NCBI GenBank assembly: GCA_023974075.1 | Contig: CM043803.1 | Coordinates: forward strand, 3,445,495-3,509,494 | DNA: 64,000 nucleotides | DNA from: Chaenocephalus aceratus | Lineage: Eukaryota > Chordata > Actinopteri > Perciformes > Channichthyidae | Direction: 5' to 3' | Notes under the pieces: generated by a model | What the model saw: the letters and a program-made list of their open reading frames with translations, nothing else | Database searches by the model: none | What the model was told of the DNA's origin: nothing | Program-made: the position numbers and the translations under genes | In this document: one piece after another, positions 35,690-56,400 of the stretch | Layout of the letters: every line of letters begins with the position of its first letter | Position numbering within the stretch: position 1 is the first letter of the stretch

Positions 35690-38600
35690 CAACAGAGGGA
35701 GTCTCACTCATCGGTCTAATACACGTTCAAACAGTTCCAAGTCAAGTCTGGTAATGCTGATAGAAAGTCTCAAGTCTAACAAGACAAACCCCGGACACTC
35801 TCAAGTCATTCCAAACAAATCCATGTCAAGTTTTGTAAAATCATGTCTTGAGCTTTGAGTCCTTCAGAGCAAGTCGAGTCTTTAGGCATCAAAAGCAAGT
35901 ATTATGGAGAGATACTTCCTAGTCACATTTCAAGTCTTATAGCAATTCAGAATTACTGCAAGTCAAAGTCAAGTCTTATAAAAGCAGTGTTTCAATATTG
36001 TAATATGTCTTGTTATGATAAGTATCAAGTAATTCCTCAGCATTTCAAGTCAAATCTTTTTTAAGATAAGAGGAAGTTAGATGTATTTTAATAGCAGGTC
36101 CACTCGGGTGATTCAGGACAAGTCATGGCTCAAAACGTCATAATTAATCGTGTCATCAATGATTAATGATCATTGAATGGGAATTTAAACAATTTCCTAA
36201 TTGTATGATGTGAAATAGCTGACACACAACTGACCCAATCGGTTGCTATATCTCATCTCGGGAACTAAATACTGGTTAAACTGCCATGTTTTTCCTCCCA
36301 GATACTAATAGGGTCAAATCCTAGCTGTTCAATCTCCACACCAGAGTGCTTATGAGAAATGCCTACAACAAAAGGCCAAACAGAGATGATATACAGTAGA
36401 CTGAAGCATACAAATGCCCCACAAGTCCATGGTGGCCCACACACAGACAACCAGGACAGGCCATTCATGAAGTCCATTCAAGCAGCACTAACTGGGCTTG
36501 AGGCATTAGGCTTGCGAGGCATGAGGCAACAGAAGAAAAGGGTCTGTTCTCATTTGAGACGTAGAATGGCTCCTAACATGCTGGCATCTCTCCCTGACAG
36601 CAACAAAGGCTACTGCCTGCACCCATCTTATCAGCCTTAACCTAAAAGTTCATAACTGTGGATAATAGACAGAGAATAGGAGGTAGCTTAAACTTGCCGT
36701 GATACTTTAGCGGAGGGTGTTTAAGGGCCGTTCACGACAATATTTAAATACATATTTGTTCCTCTTGTGGCACTTTCTAATAATCAAGAAAGCAGCACCA
36801 AGGCATTCGTCCATGAGTGGATGGACACTTCATTCTGTGCAGTGATGTGGTAGAAAGAAAATAGTTCAGAAATGAAAATGTTCACAACAAGCTTTGTGGA
36901 TTATCCAAAGTAACCGGGTCATGAGTTCAAGAAATAAGTTTTGCTTCTAAATTCATCTAGTTTCATTGTATTGTGGAAAATGAAGACATCACTACCAATA
37001 CCTCCAACCCTTAGCAATTCACACCAAAACTATTTTACAGATTGATAAAAGCAGCACAGGTAATAGGAAAAATTTGTATTTTCTGTGAGTAAATCTTAAA
37101 GTATGAAGTTCTGTTAAATAATTAAATGTAGGAAGCACAAGTACTTACTGTTCACTCGCTCACTCTCACAGGACTGCTGGTAAATATTGACACTATGAAC
37201 AGGCGCATACTGACTATGACATCAACAACTTGTCTTGTGGATGGTGAACAGTTGAATGTTGTGTGGAGAACAATGAGTCAACAGGACGCATGATGATGAG
37301 GTCACAGTGCACAATGGACTACAGCAGAGCCTCTCCTGCTCTTAAAGCCTTTCAGTGAGGCACAGAATATGAGGATATCCGATGTTCTTCAGTTTCAGTC
37401 TTGTCTGGCAAGTCAAAAGCATTTAAAGTATGGTAAGATTGTTCAATACGTCACTCACTGTAAGTGAATCTAGGAAAGTAGTACGACTTTGCCTCCTACT
37501 CTGTGCCGCTCTTTACCTGGAGAACAAAATCCATGTTCGCTAATAAGGTGAAATGAGGGTGACAGCAGGCAGGCTGGTCAGACACACTGCACCTGCCGGG
37601 AGAGAGCCATGCCAAGTCCTCTTACATCCTGCCAAGTTCACAGAGCGCCTGCAAGGCTTCCACTGTGATTGAACACTGATTACTACACGTTAATTAGCTT
37701 AATCAATGACAGGCTGATCCCTACTTGCACTCATAATGACTGAATTACACACATTAATGAGACCTGGAACTGACATATTGTAATGTGTTATACGTAAACA
37801 CTGCCATTTCTTTTTTGTAAAATATGTAATGCAGCGTTTGTTCAAACTTTGTTAGTTCCAATAATGTCATGAAGGTGGTACAGCTTTTTATTTTTTAACT
37901 GTTGTCAGTACAACACTGGTGTATTACTGTACTATAATCAGAAAGTGAAACGCACGGCTTCTCAAATCCAACACATGAAAAAGTAAAAAGGAGATTTTAA
38001 CTCCTTTGTACTGTAAAGGTGTATTATATGAAACATTGTTATTTCAAATGTATCCTTCTAAGTGTTATACTTTGTATGCCATCTAAATCCTCCATTGATT
38101 CTCTTTGGTGCATCCGCACATACAATGGAGTGTAAAATATGTGTCAGTGTGCCAGTAAGGATTCACACTGCATTATTCAAATGCTGAAATACGTGGTGTC
38201 CTCAAAAGCAGTGTGTGGGTTAATCATGTTATTTCACTATAAACTGAGAAAAGCTAATTAGTCCTTGATGATATTTATTAAATATAATCCTCTCTGAATA
38301 GGAGGAAATCAGATAACGTATGTCTATGGTTTAGCCGTCAGTGAAACCCCATATTATCACAATGTCTCTAGAACAAGGTCTAAACAACTCTACAGGTCTG
38401 GTTACAAATTTTACCCAAATATCCCGAATTCATGTGTTAAATGCGGTACTCTTCTTCACTGCATATGGGTCTGCCATTTATTCAGACTTTCTGGAAGGAA
38501 GTTCTCAACATCCTTTTCTAGGTCACAGGTGTGAAATTGTCATTATGCCCTAAATTATGCATTCTCTGTATATGTCCTGTAAACTACACACTAAACAAGG

Positions 38601-38690
38601 TGATGTTTTAACATTTGCTGCTGCATGGCAAGTTAAAACTAACCAAAACCAAGCAATGTAAAAAGTATTCAATCTTCTCAGGAGTGTGTT
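35690..38690. other. Upstream region of lzts2, with candidate regulatory DNA
   Basis: No coding exon. 35,735-36,060 is full of the pentamer AAGTC (caagtc, aagtcaagtc), a degenerate simple repeat. 36,440-36,640 and 37,590-37,760 are non-repetitive and motif-dense. The second holds TAATTAG, AATCAATGACAG (PBX-MEIS like) and several ATTA cores, so they are candidates for conserved non-coding elements. A minus-strand CAG/GTAAAG donor near 37,516 could end a non-coding lzts2 exon. Confidence 0.4.
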
Positions 38691-40560
38691 AAAGCTTAGT
38701 GTCATCATTACTTGTTCTTCTACGGACAAATTCTTTATTCTTATTCCGCCGGGTTATTTTGTCCCTCTTCTGCTCCCACATTCCACATCGCAGAAACTCC
38801 GCTCTAACATCAAAACGTTCAGCTCGATCGGGAATCCATGGCTATTACTTTTCTCATTCATAACTTTCATAATTCCAGAGATACATCCCATAATTCATCA
38901 CCTTTTTAACATGGAAGTCAATGGAGAAACTCTTCAGACTTGAAAAATCTTCATGCGACTTCAACTGCTAACTGTTCCTTCATACTTTCACTCAGGAACC
39001 TCATTCCAACTTTAAAATGTTACACATCTTTCTGACATTATTCGTGTTACACAACTTTTAAATCTGATTCATACTTTTAGAAATATTAAACATTGTTATG
39101 ACCTTGGTAAAGAGGCTTTCTTCAGATTTTAACATTAGTGTGTATTGCGCAGCTCGTTAAAGCTAGAGTGCGTGATGTCACAGCTTGAAATTTGCCTTCA
39201 TATGTTTTTTTTAAACCTGCCATAATTCCCAAACCTTAATTTTTCATGAGAAACGTAGGAAAACATCTCGTAGCTTGAAAAAGAAAAAGAAAATTAAGCA
39301 AAATCATTAAACCAAATGCCTCTTGAGGCATGAAGTGACAAAAACGTTCAACATGTCTCCATTATAGAACCATTGTAATTTCAGGCTGATATTTCCTCAC
39401 AGCAGCAGCCGCACACCTTTAGTTCATCTGCCAAAAAGGCCACATTATTAACCCGAAAGTACACAAAGCACACTTCAGATGCTCAGGGTCCTTGAGATGC
39501 TTCACGCGTTGACATTTCACCGATATCTGTTACGGTTCTTCAAGAAAAAGTTCACATGTAAGAGGTTTATCTCTCATTCATAACAATGGAAAGGCTCTTC
39601 TCTCACTGATTACTGCACATCACCATGGAAACCGTTTCCATGGAAACTCATCCCTCGCCATAAAACACGATGTCGCTGTAACTCTAATGGACACGGTCCG
39701 ATCGTCCCCCCAACTTCGCTTGTATATCACCGGTCCATGCCTCAACAGCTCTACGCCAAATCTGAGATCTCACCATAGGCTGTTTCCATAGAAACGCATC
39801 CCTCGCCATAAAACACGAAGTTGTCGTAACTCATATGAAAATGGCCAAAACACCAACAGACTTCAGATGACAGTTAATGGTCCAGCCCTCAACATGTCTA
39901 TGTGCCATTAGTGAGTTTTCCTCAAAAGCTGTTGCCATGGCAAAGCATCCCTCGCCGTAAAATACGATATTGCTATAACTCCTATGAAAATGGTCAAAAA
40001 GTGCTCAAACTTCACATGTGTGCTAACAGTCCAGCTGTGAAGACATCCATTTGACAGTTTTAAGATTTATTCAAATGCCGTTGCCTTGGCAACACAATGC
40101 TCGCTATGAAACAGTTTTCGCATAACTTCCGTTAAAATGCTCCAAACGGCCCAAAACTTCACAGGTTTGGTAACGATGCAGCCATCAACACATCTAAGCG
40201 TATTATGGGGTGTCATCAAATGCCGTTTCCATGGCGACAGATCATTCGCCATCAAGTTAGTTCAAAAGTTTGCCGTTCAAATATTCTGCTGCTTTTCCAA
40301 GCCTTTTTACTTTCTTTTCTTCCCTCATCACACGTTCAAGCCCCCAGTGTTCATGTATCATTTCAATCTAAATTCTTCACTTTCTTCTTACACATTAAAT
40401 TTCAGCATAGCAGTACATCGTCAGCTTTTCAGCATAAAGCATTCCCACTTGCAATTTCTTCAGGAATTGCATTCTCTAGTTCTCGTTGTTACCCTCAACC
40501 TCTCTCCAGTAGAGTGAATAGGCTCTAATCCCTGTAGACTCGAGATGACTGAAAGTATGC
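38690..40560. repeat. Interspersed repeat with a five-unit ~148-bp tandem array
   Basis: A repeat-like block (accgttcagctcgatcgggaatccatgg type, also seen in other fish) leads into a tandem array at about 39,620-40,250. Each unit carries a palindrome of GTTTCCATGGAAAC or GTTGCCTTGGCAAC type at 39,634, 39,782, 39,931, 40,080 and 40,225, spaced 148, 149, 149 and 145 bp. Most are followed by CATCCCTCGCCATAAAACAC. No open frame of interest. Confidence 0.75.
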
Positions 40561-48586
<8,026 letters not shown>

Positions 48587-48588
<2 letters not shown>

Positions 48589-49510
48589 CAGTTGCAAGAA
48601 AAAGTATGTGAACCCTTTGGATTCTCCACACATAGCGTTGTGTGTTCCTTCCAAACAACTCAACTCTGGTTTCATCTGTCCACAGAATATGTTGCCAGTA
48701 GTGCTGTGGAACATCCAGGTGCTCTTTTGCAAACTTCAAACGTGCAGCAATGTTTTTTCTGGACAGCAGTGGCTTCCTCCGTGGTGTCCTGCCATGAACT
48801 CCATTCTTGTTCAGTGTTTTACGTATCGTAGATTCGTCAACAGAGATGTTAGCATGTGCCAGAGATTTCTTTAAGTCTCTAGCTGACACTCTAGGATTCT
48901 TCTTCACCTCATTGAGCATTCTGCGCTGTGCTCTTGCAGTCATCTTTACAGGACGACCACACCTAGGGAGAGTAGCAACAGTGCTGAACTTTCTCCATGT
49001 ATAGACAACTTGTCTTACCGTGGACTGATGAACATCAAGGCTTTGAGATACTTTTGGAACCCTTTCCAGCTTTATGCAAGTCAACAATTCTTAATCGTAG
49101 GTCTTCTGAGAGCTCTTCTGTGCGAGGCATGGTTCACATCTGGCAATGCTTCTTAAGAATAGCAAATTCAAAACTGGTGTGTATTTTCTATAGGGCAGGG
49201 CAGCTTTATCCAACACCTCCAATCTCGTCTCATTGGTTGGACTCCAGGTTGGCTGACTCCTGACTCCAATTAGCTCTTGAAGAAGTCTTTAGCCTAGGGG
49301 TTCACATACTTTTTCCACCCTGCACTGTGAATGTTTACATGGTGTGTTCAATAAAAACATGAAAACATATAATTGTTTGTGTGGTATTAGTTTAAGCAGA
49401 CTGCGTTTGTCTATTGTTGTGACTTAGATGAAGATCAGAACACATTTTATTACCAACTTATGCAGAAATCCAGGTCATTCCAAAGGGTTCACATTTTTCT
49501 TGCAACTGTA
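48587..49510 (-). mobile_element. Tc1/mariner element with internal deletion
   Basis: Inverted ends CAGTTGCAAGAAAAAGTATG (48,589) and its near complement ending 49,508, inside TA duplications. The minus strand codes a Tc1-type transposase start: helix-turn-helix ([18 protein letters not shown]), a GRP-like motif (CGRPVKMT) and the first catalytic Asp region WTDETRVELFG. The frame then jumps to the terminal repeat, so the second Asp and the Glu of the DDE triad are lost. 920 bp instead of about 1.6 kb: a dead, non-autonomous copy. Confidence 0.93.
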
Positions 49511-50413
49511 TATGGTCCAGCTCTACTTGTTACATCTGCCTCTACCTCACTGTTTCCCCATAAACAGTTAATATATTTTTAGGGAACAGTTGGACATTAA
49601 ATGGTAATAAAACTGTGTTTAGCCAATGAATACTCGGACACATAAATCCCAGTAAAACCATTGTGTGACATTTTTACACCTTTTTTTTTTTTAAACAAAT
49701 GAAATATAACATGTCAATTATTTAAGCTTTAGAGGTCCTGGTAGGTTTAATATTTTACCTTTGAACCGAGCATGCATAACTGAGCTTAGCTAACAGCAGC
49801 TTGTGGTAGATTAAGGCACAAGATTAGAACATTACCTTAACAACAAGTTACTTAATATTGGTGTTGAGCTAGGATTAAAAACAAAGGACAAAGTTTTATT
49901 ATTAACAGTGCCACTTTCAAACAAGGTATCGCATGTTGTGTATACAAAATTAAAATACAACTTTAACAGGGGCATGCACTTTACATGTTTTTGGTAGCTA
50001 AAGTAAATAGAATAAAGATGTTTTAAAGAAAATAGAATAAAAACAACATTATGTAAATCTATCATTTGACAGGAGGAAATGCCACCATACAGTGCTGCTT
50101 GGTTCTCAAACATAGGGGAGTAGCAGCTGCCTTGTTATTGAACTTCCTGTTTGATCAGCAGGATCTGGGATGTTTACTCAAATTAACGGCACTAACTGCC
50201 TGTACTGTTACAGGCTTTACTTAAAGCTTCAGCTCTTCACTTGGCCTATATGTTTTAATATTATGTTACAGACAGATGGAAGTGCTTAGGAGCTTCCCAC
50301 GTGTGATGTTCCTCATTACAAATAGCTTGGCGCTTCTTATAGTAAATATTGCAGAGGTAACGTGACGGTATATACTGTGAACCCTGTAGAGTTTTATTAA
50401 TAGCAGTTTGTCT
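49511..50413. other. Intergenic spacer between transposons
   Basis: AT-rich unique-looking DNA between the Tc1 copy and the Harbinger-like element. No gene or repeat recognised. Confidence 0.5.
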
Positions 50414-51036
50414 TAGGCCCCGCCCACACGGAGACGAAAACAAACCGAAGTCGATATCAAAAAAGTCTTCCGTCGGCTCAAGAAACGTGTCCGTCCACAC
50501 GAGACCGCTCGACCCGCTGGAGACGCTGTAGTACATATACAGGGCCTGTAAGTGGCGCTGTACTTCCACCACACACACTACACCAAAAGCAGCGAATAAG
50601 ACCCCTGAGCATGATTGCCATGGTTGCCTTTCTGTTTATTCTCCACGGTGGATTTAGCAACATGCAGTTCTTGTAGTTTTCCATGTCCACTTGTTGCTGA
50701 TGGTTGTGGTAGAGGAACTGTAGATTTTGCACTAACATCTGTATCATGGTCAGTAGCGTCTGGAGCATGAACGCAATCCTGTGATCCGCCATTGTTGTTG
50801 TTGTTGGCGAAACGCATCAGCAATGACGCGGGTGACGCGGGTGACGCGGGGGTGAGCAGGAGAGGTGGGGTTATGATCGTTTAGGGCGTACACACGGTGC
50901 CGCAAGCGTTACGTTACCAGACCTTCCTACTTTGGGATGCGTTATCGTTTGAGGGCTCCGTTTCTGCGGTTCCGTTCCACACGATAAAGAACTATAGCGG
51001 ATAACAACCGTTTCGTCTCCGTGTGGACGGGGCCTA
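50414..51036. mobile_element. Harbinger/ISL2EU-like DNA transposon remnant
   Basis: Inverted ends of about 21 bp (GGCCCCGCCCACACGGAGAC, with the right end carrying one C/T difference) lie inside TA dinucleotides at 50,414-50,415 and 51,035-51,036. The 619-bp body holds overlapping minus-strand frames (50,478-50,823) with an Asn run and QDCVHAPDATDHD, which look like the frameshifted start of an element-encoded protein. Superfamily is judged from the ends only. Confidence 0.65.
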
Positions 51037-52800
51037 AACACAGATCATTATCAGATGTTTACTCAAGAGGGCCGCTCCCTTCACCTGCTATTCCACACTG
51101 AACAGGAAGTCCTAACAGTAGAGGGAGACATACAGAGAGAGGAGCATGTGCACTGAATGAGAAAAGAGAGGGTTTCCATTTCATTATTCATCTGCTGAAT
51201 GGACACCTTCAAAAGACAGCCTTCAATATCACTAAACCTCACTATGACCTATTAACTGACCCATAAATTAATCACCAATCGATGAAATGGTGGAGTAAAG
51301 ATAAGTTATTTGTTCTTCTCCATCAGAGGGTAAGGACATTTTATCTGGGAATGATTTGTATGAGCTAACCACTCTCATAAAGTTCATTTGAAGCAGAAGA
51401 GAAGTGCTTTCATGACGGTTCAAAGCAAATAATGTCCATGTAGACACCTGAATTGAATAGAGGCCCCCCTGGTTGAGGTTTTGATTGATTAAGCAGGTTA
51501 CCAAGTGCCATTTTAAGGGTTTAATGTCTAAACTAAGTGTGCCTTTCCAATGAGAATTGGAATACTAGACGGCATCACAAATAATAAGAGCTCACAAAGA
51601 CAAATATTTCTAGTTACAGATGACTAAATGTATCCGATTTCATATCAGGTTGGTGGTCAAAACTGTGACTTCTGGAAATGCCAATTGGGACTTTTTTGTA
51701 TCGTTACGATTTTTGGCAACTTGGGGCCACTATAAAATAGCTCGCAAAACACACAACTATAATAACTACTTCATAAAGTCGGCATACATGTTCGGAAACG
51801 AATCGCACATCCAGGAGAAATGGTGCTACAATAGCATTATTTTGGATTCCCGTTTGTGATGAATTTATAAAAGAAAGTCCAATATTTACTCTCCATTAAG
51901 CTCGGTTTTGCGAACCTATGCAGACAACTATGATACAGAGACACCAGGCATTCATTCACATAACTTAATGTACTGCTGGAAACTTTGAATAAATCTCATA
52001 AACATTCAATATTGGTTTGTTAAGATGTACGTCTGAGCATAATGGCCTACAGTTACTTATAGCTGCACTGTGCAGTAGTCGGGAGGTTACATTAAATGGG
52101 ATGGAGGCACGGGGAATACATTTAGATTCCTATGGGGAAAGGCAGTGTAATAGAAAGGAATAAATTAAGATAAATGATGTTCAGTGTTTGCCAGGCTATC
52201 ACACGCGCACACATACGCACACACACTGAACTATTAAGGAGTAGGGTGGCGTCCCACTTCTCCCCTATCCAAACACCGCCACACCACAGCACAGCACTTA
52301 GGTTTATTATCATAATGTTCAGCCGCATGCCAAAGGTTCCAGCCAAGTTAACAAAACCCGTAAGAGATGCAGGAAGCAACACACCCTGAACAAAGGCCGT
52401 TCAGGAAATAGGGGAATAGTGTAGCAAAAAGGGAGATCATACAAACAGATGTGTTGAGAATATTGTACTCCTGATATCAGAGAAAAGCACATCAGCATTT
52501 TAGGAACAACTGAACATGTGTCATGCATTTTGATTTCAAAACTGCTTGCTTGTACGTGGTTGTGGTAAAGAACATAATAACAACATAAATGTAGGGGAGA
52601 AAACAACTACAGAAGACCTGAAGTCAATACAGCTGTTTATTTTAAAGAATATAATAGGCACAGGGTGGAAAGTCTGCTTTGTTTGGATAGCAAAAGATGG
52701 CCCACATGGAAAGAATCACATTCCATCTTGAACAGCCAAAAAAGTCTGTATTTTGTCAAGAGTCCTCTTCATACGGTGGCCCTGAAGTGCAAGACACCAC
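51037..52800. other. Intergenic spacer
   Basis: No gene, repeat or convincing motif recognised up to the minisatellite. Confidence 0.5.
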
Positions 52801-53420
52801 AGCATTTCAGAAAACACCACAGCATTTCAGAAAACACAACCGCATTTCAGAAAATGCCGCAACATTTCACAAAACGCTACAGCATTTTAGAAAATACTAC
52901 AGCATTTCAGAAAACACTACAGCATTTCAGAAAACACCACAACATTTCACAAAACGCCACAGCATTTTAGAAAACACTACAGCATTTCAGAAAACACTAC
53001 AGCATTTCAGAAAACACCACAACATTTCACAAAACGCTACAGCATTTCACAAAACGCCACAGCATTTCAGAAAACGCCACAGCATTTCAGAAAACGCTAC
53101 AGCATTTCAGAAAACGCCACAGCATTTCAGAAAACGCTACAGCATTTCAGAAAACGCTACAGCATTTCAGAAAACACTACAACATTTCACAAAACGCCAC
53201 AGCATTTTAGAAAACACTACAGCATTTCAGAAAACACTACAGCATTTCAGAAAACACCACAACATTTCACAAAACGCTACAGCATTTCACAAAACGCCAC
53301 AGCATTTCAGAAAACGCCACAGCATTTCAGAAAACGCCACAGCATTTCAGAAAACGCCACAGCATTTCAGAAAACGCCACAGCATTTCAGAAAACGCTAC
53401 AGCATTTCAGAAAACGCTAC
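52801..53420. repeat. 20-bp minisatellite, 31 units without indels
   Basis: Unit AGCATTTCAGAAAACACCAC with substitutions only (A/G, C/T, TTTCAG/TTTTAG/TTTCAC); the period never shifts over 620 bp. A seven-unit block beginning at 52,941 recurs at 53,181, a 240-bp higher-order duplication. The unit has no stop in any forward frame, so a 259-codon frame (52,697-53,476) runs through it. I regard that frame as a by-product, not a gene. Confidence 0.95.
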
Positions 53421-56400
53421 AGTGTAAGACACTACAGAAAGTAAGTCTAATCCAAGATGTTGCACAATTGCATTAAATCTTAATGAAAATACTCAGATTG
53501 TCCAAAAAGATACTAGTTTACCCTAGGTGTAGGTGACTGTAGAAAATGCTCAGAAAAGATACTGGAGTTTTACCCTACATTGTGTGACGCTAAACATGAT
53601 CTCACCCGGATTATGTGTTTGTCCTTTTCATTCGTTTATAATTTACTTTGAGTTTAATGAATTCAATGAAGCCTGCAAAAGAAGGTTATAAATAATGGCT
53701 TGTCTGTCAGTAAGTAAAAATAAAAGGACAATGAAAGCAGAAAAGGCCAACAGGCGGCTCTGACTGTTCTGTTTAGCGTGGATGGATGAACTGTGCATTG
53801 TATGAATACTCGGCATCTCTCGCCCTCTGGTTGCGCAGGCAGGACTGACAGCACTGTGTAATCCCTTATGCAACGCCGTGACGCAGCTACTGCCCCACCG
53901 TGCATCCCACCACCCACGCAGCTTCTGATCTGCACCCTCGTTCTTCCCCGACACTTCTTCACCTCTCAGGCAGCCTGCCTCCCACAACATGGTCGGCCTC
54001 TCCACTTAAAAACCTTCTCTTCATGACTCACTGCGTGTCTCTCATATGTTGTTATCAGGGTCTGTGTTTAATGGAGAGTGTGTGCCATCCGTCTTGTGGA
54101 CTCACAGCAGGACATTATGAAAATCAGGCCAGAAATCACACACAGAGCACCGAGAAATGTACTTAAAAATACCCAAAACAAGCAGCCTCAGGGAGGGGCC
54201 GTCCCACTTACATAATGTAACCCTAACTGCAAGAAGGATGGATAAAGTAAAACAAAATGTTCACATTGTGAAACAGGGTAGTTTATATTATTTTCAGGAC
54301 ATCTTGGAATCACAGCTTTAATCTTCAGAAACTAAAAAAGACACAGGATTAAATAATACTTTGTGTCATGAGTTAAATTGAAATGAAAAGGCAATGTATC
54401 TTGTTTGATAGATCTAAACTGGAAAAAAGAATGTTACAGAGCATGACCCTGTTGATTAAAGAAAGGAGGAATTGAGGACAAAAGTGGAGACACTGTTGCT
54501 TTGACGTTTGAAGCCAAGTCTTCTGCTACATACTGCAGTACAAAAGTAGGCCTAAAAGCATTTTTTTTTTAAAAAAGGTAAATAGCTCACCAGATGCCCA
54601 TTAGCAACAAATGTATCCAATAATGTAAGTATTTTATGTATTTTTGAATCTTTCAGTGAACTGAGGCGAATCCATTCTGTAAAAAAGGTTACATATATTG
54701 TGTATTTATTTTACTGTTAGCTTTTGTTTCCTCTTACAAACATTGGATTGGTTTCAAACCATTATGAACGTCCAACAAGCAGCTCCTGCTTCTTACACAA
54801 TCTGACTTCTTTTTAGCAATGTCTCTTGGGAATTCTTGGGAACATTAACATAACTGATAAGTTTTAAGCTGATACACAACTCCATGTCAAAGTGCTGAGC
54901 TGTTCCTGGCCACAGTCTGTGAGAAGGACCGAACTACAGTGAGAAGGTGTGAGATGGAGAGCAGCAGGATACCGGCAGCTGAGGAGCAAATGAAAATGTT
55001 GGAGGTGTTGAAAGAGCAGAAAAAGAGTGTGAGAGCAAACCAGGAGTCAGGAGGGCTGCAGGCATGCACATTACGTCATCACACACAGGCCTCCCTGCAG
55101 CAGCTGTGAATGTCATCATCACACTAACTACTTCCGCCAATCAAAGCTGCTCATGGGAACACGGCATGTTGTTTTTCATGCTCTTTTTAACTTGCATAAT
55201 CATCAACAAGTGACAACAGATGATGCAGCCCACTATGTCTAGATCCAGTTCAAAATATTCAACTTACTTTTGGGATTATAGCTGAACATAACAACATCGT
55301 GCCCCCGTTCTTTGACTAACCGTGACGTCTGAGTGTGTGTAATCCGACCATATGACTCTAGCTTCTCCTTTCATCCATTAGAGACACATGTCATCACTCT
55401 GAAGGCTGTGTTTTCAGCTAAACTGTAAAGCTGCAACTTTTGGTTGAGTAATTGATCAGTAGATTATTAATTGCTCGTTTTATACAAACACAATTGCAAA
55501 CTGTTTTGATAATCAATTGGCGTTTAAATAATTTTTCATGCAAAAAAATGCTAGAAAATATTTTCAGCATTACAAATATGGTTAATAAATAATCAACATT
55601 GTTAAAAAAGGTAGTTTCAGCCCTACTAAATAGTAAGGCTAACATGTTCAAAGTGACAATTATAGCACACTTTATAGGTATTATGTTCACCCAAAAAAAA
55701 TTGGAAAAATACTCATTTGGGCCTGATTATGGCTTTGAGGGAAAGTAAAGAAAATTAGAAGAAGAAGATTCAACTTAGTCATTACGTAGTACAGGTACTA
55801 TGTAACGAAACGGTTTCTCTGCATTTGACCCATCCTAGTGTTAGGAGGAGCAGTGGGCCGCCATTATGTACGGCGTAATGTTTAAACATTATTTAAAGCC
55901 ATCCTAATTGGGACATGAATGTTTGTAACAAATAGCTATTAGGACATGTTACTCAAATGTTGAACTCATGGTGGTAACACAAGAGGAAAAAGTGATCAAG
56001 AAAGTCAGTCTCTATGTAAATCTATCTCTTAGTTTTTGAGATTTTTCAATCACAGCCAAAGAGGTGGACAGAGCCATCGTAGAGCCATGCCACTGCCAAG
56101 CTACTCAGAACAGAACTACCAAAAGTGATGTAATAAGAGTAATGGAAGGACTTCATAGTCCACTCTCAGGTTATCCTGGATAAGAAGGGTTTCCCCTATC
56201 CAAGGACACTTTCCGCCAGTCAATGAGAGCTGACGGGGCTTTACAGTAAAGTCGAGCTCTGGCATCTTATCTGGGCTGTTGACAAAACTGTAAATCTTAT
56301 CTGTACTGCAGCAGCAGTTCCTTGGGACCCATCCTTAAAGGCGCTGCAGGAAAAGATGCAGCGACAGGAGTCAATCATGAGGTAAAAAAAGGGCCAAACA

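Noticed and set aside
35735..36060. AAGTC-rich stretch as a transcription-factor site array
   Set aside because: Spacing is irregular and the motif resembles a degenerate fish simple repeat; no support for binding.
52697..53476. 259-codon open frame rich in QHFRK/TAFQK/SISEN
   Set aside because: Produced by the stop-free 20-bp minisatellite; all three frames are open and there is no gene context.
53643..54166. Possible coding exons on either strand
   Set aside because: Frames overlap on both strands, lack similarity to known families and have no consistent splice pattern.
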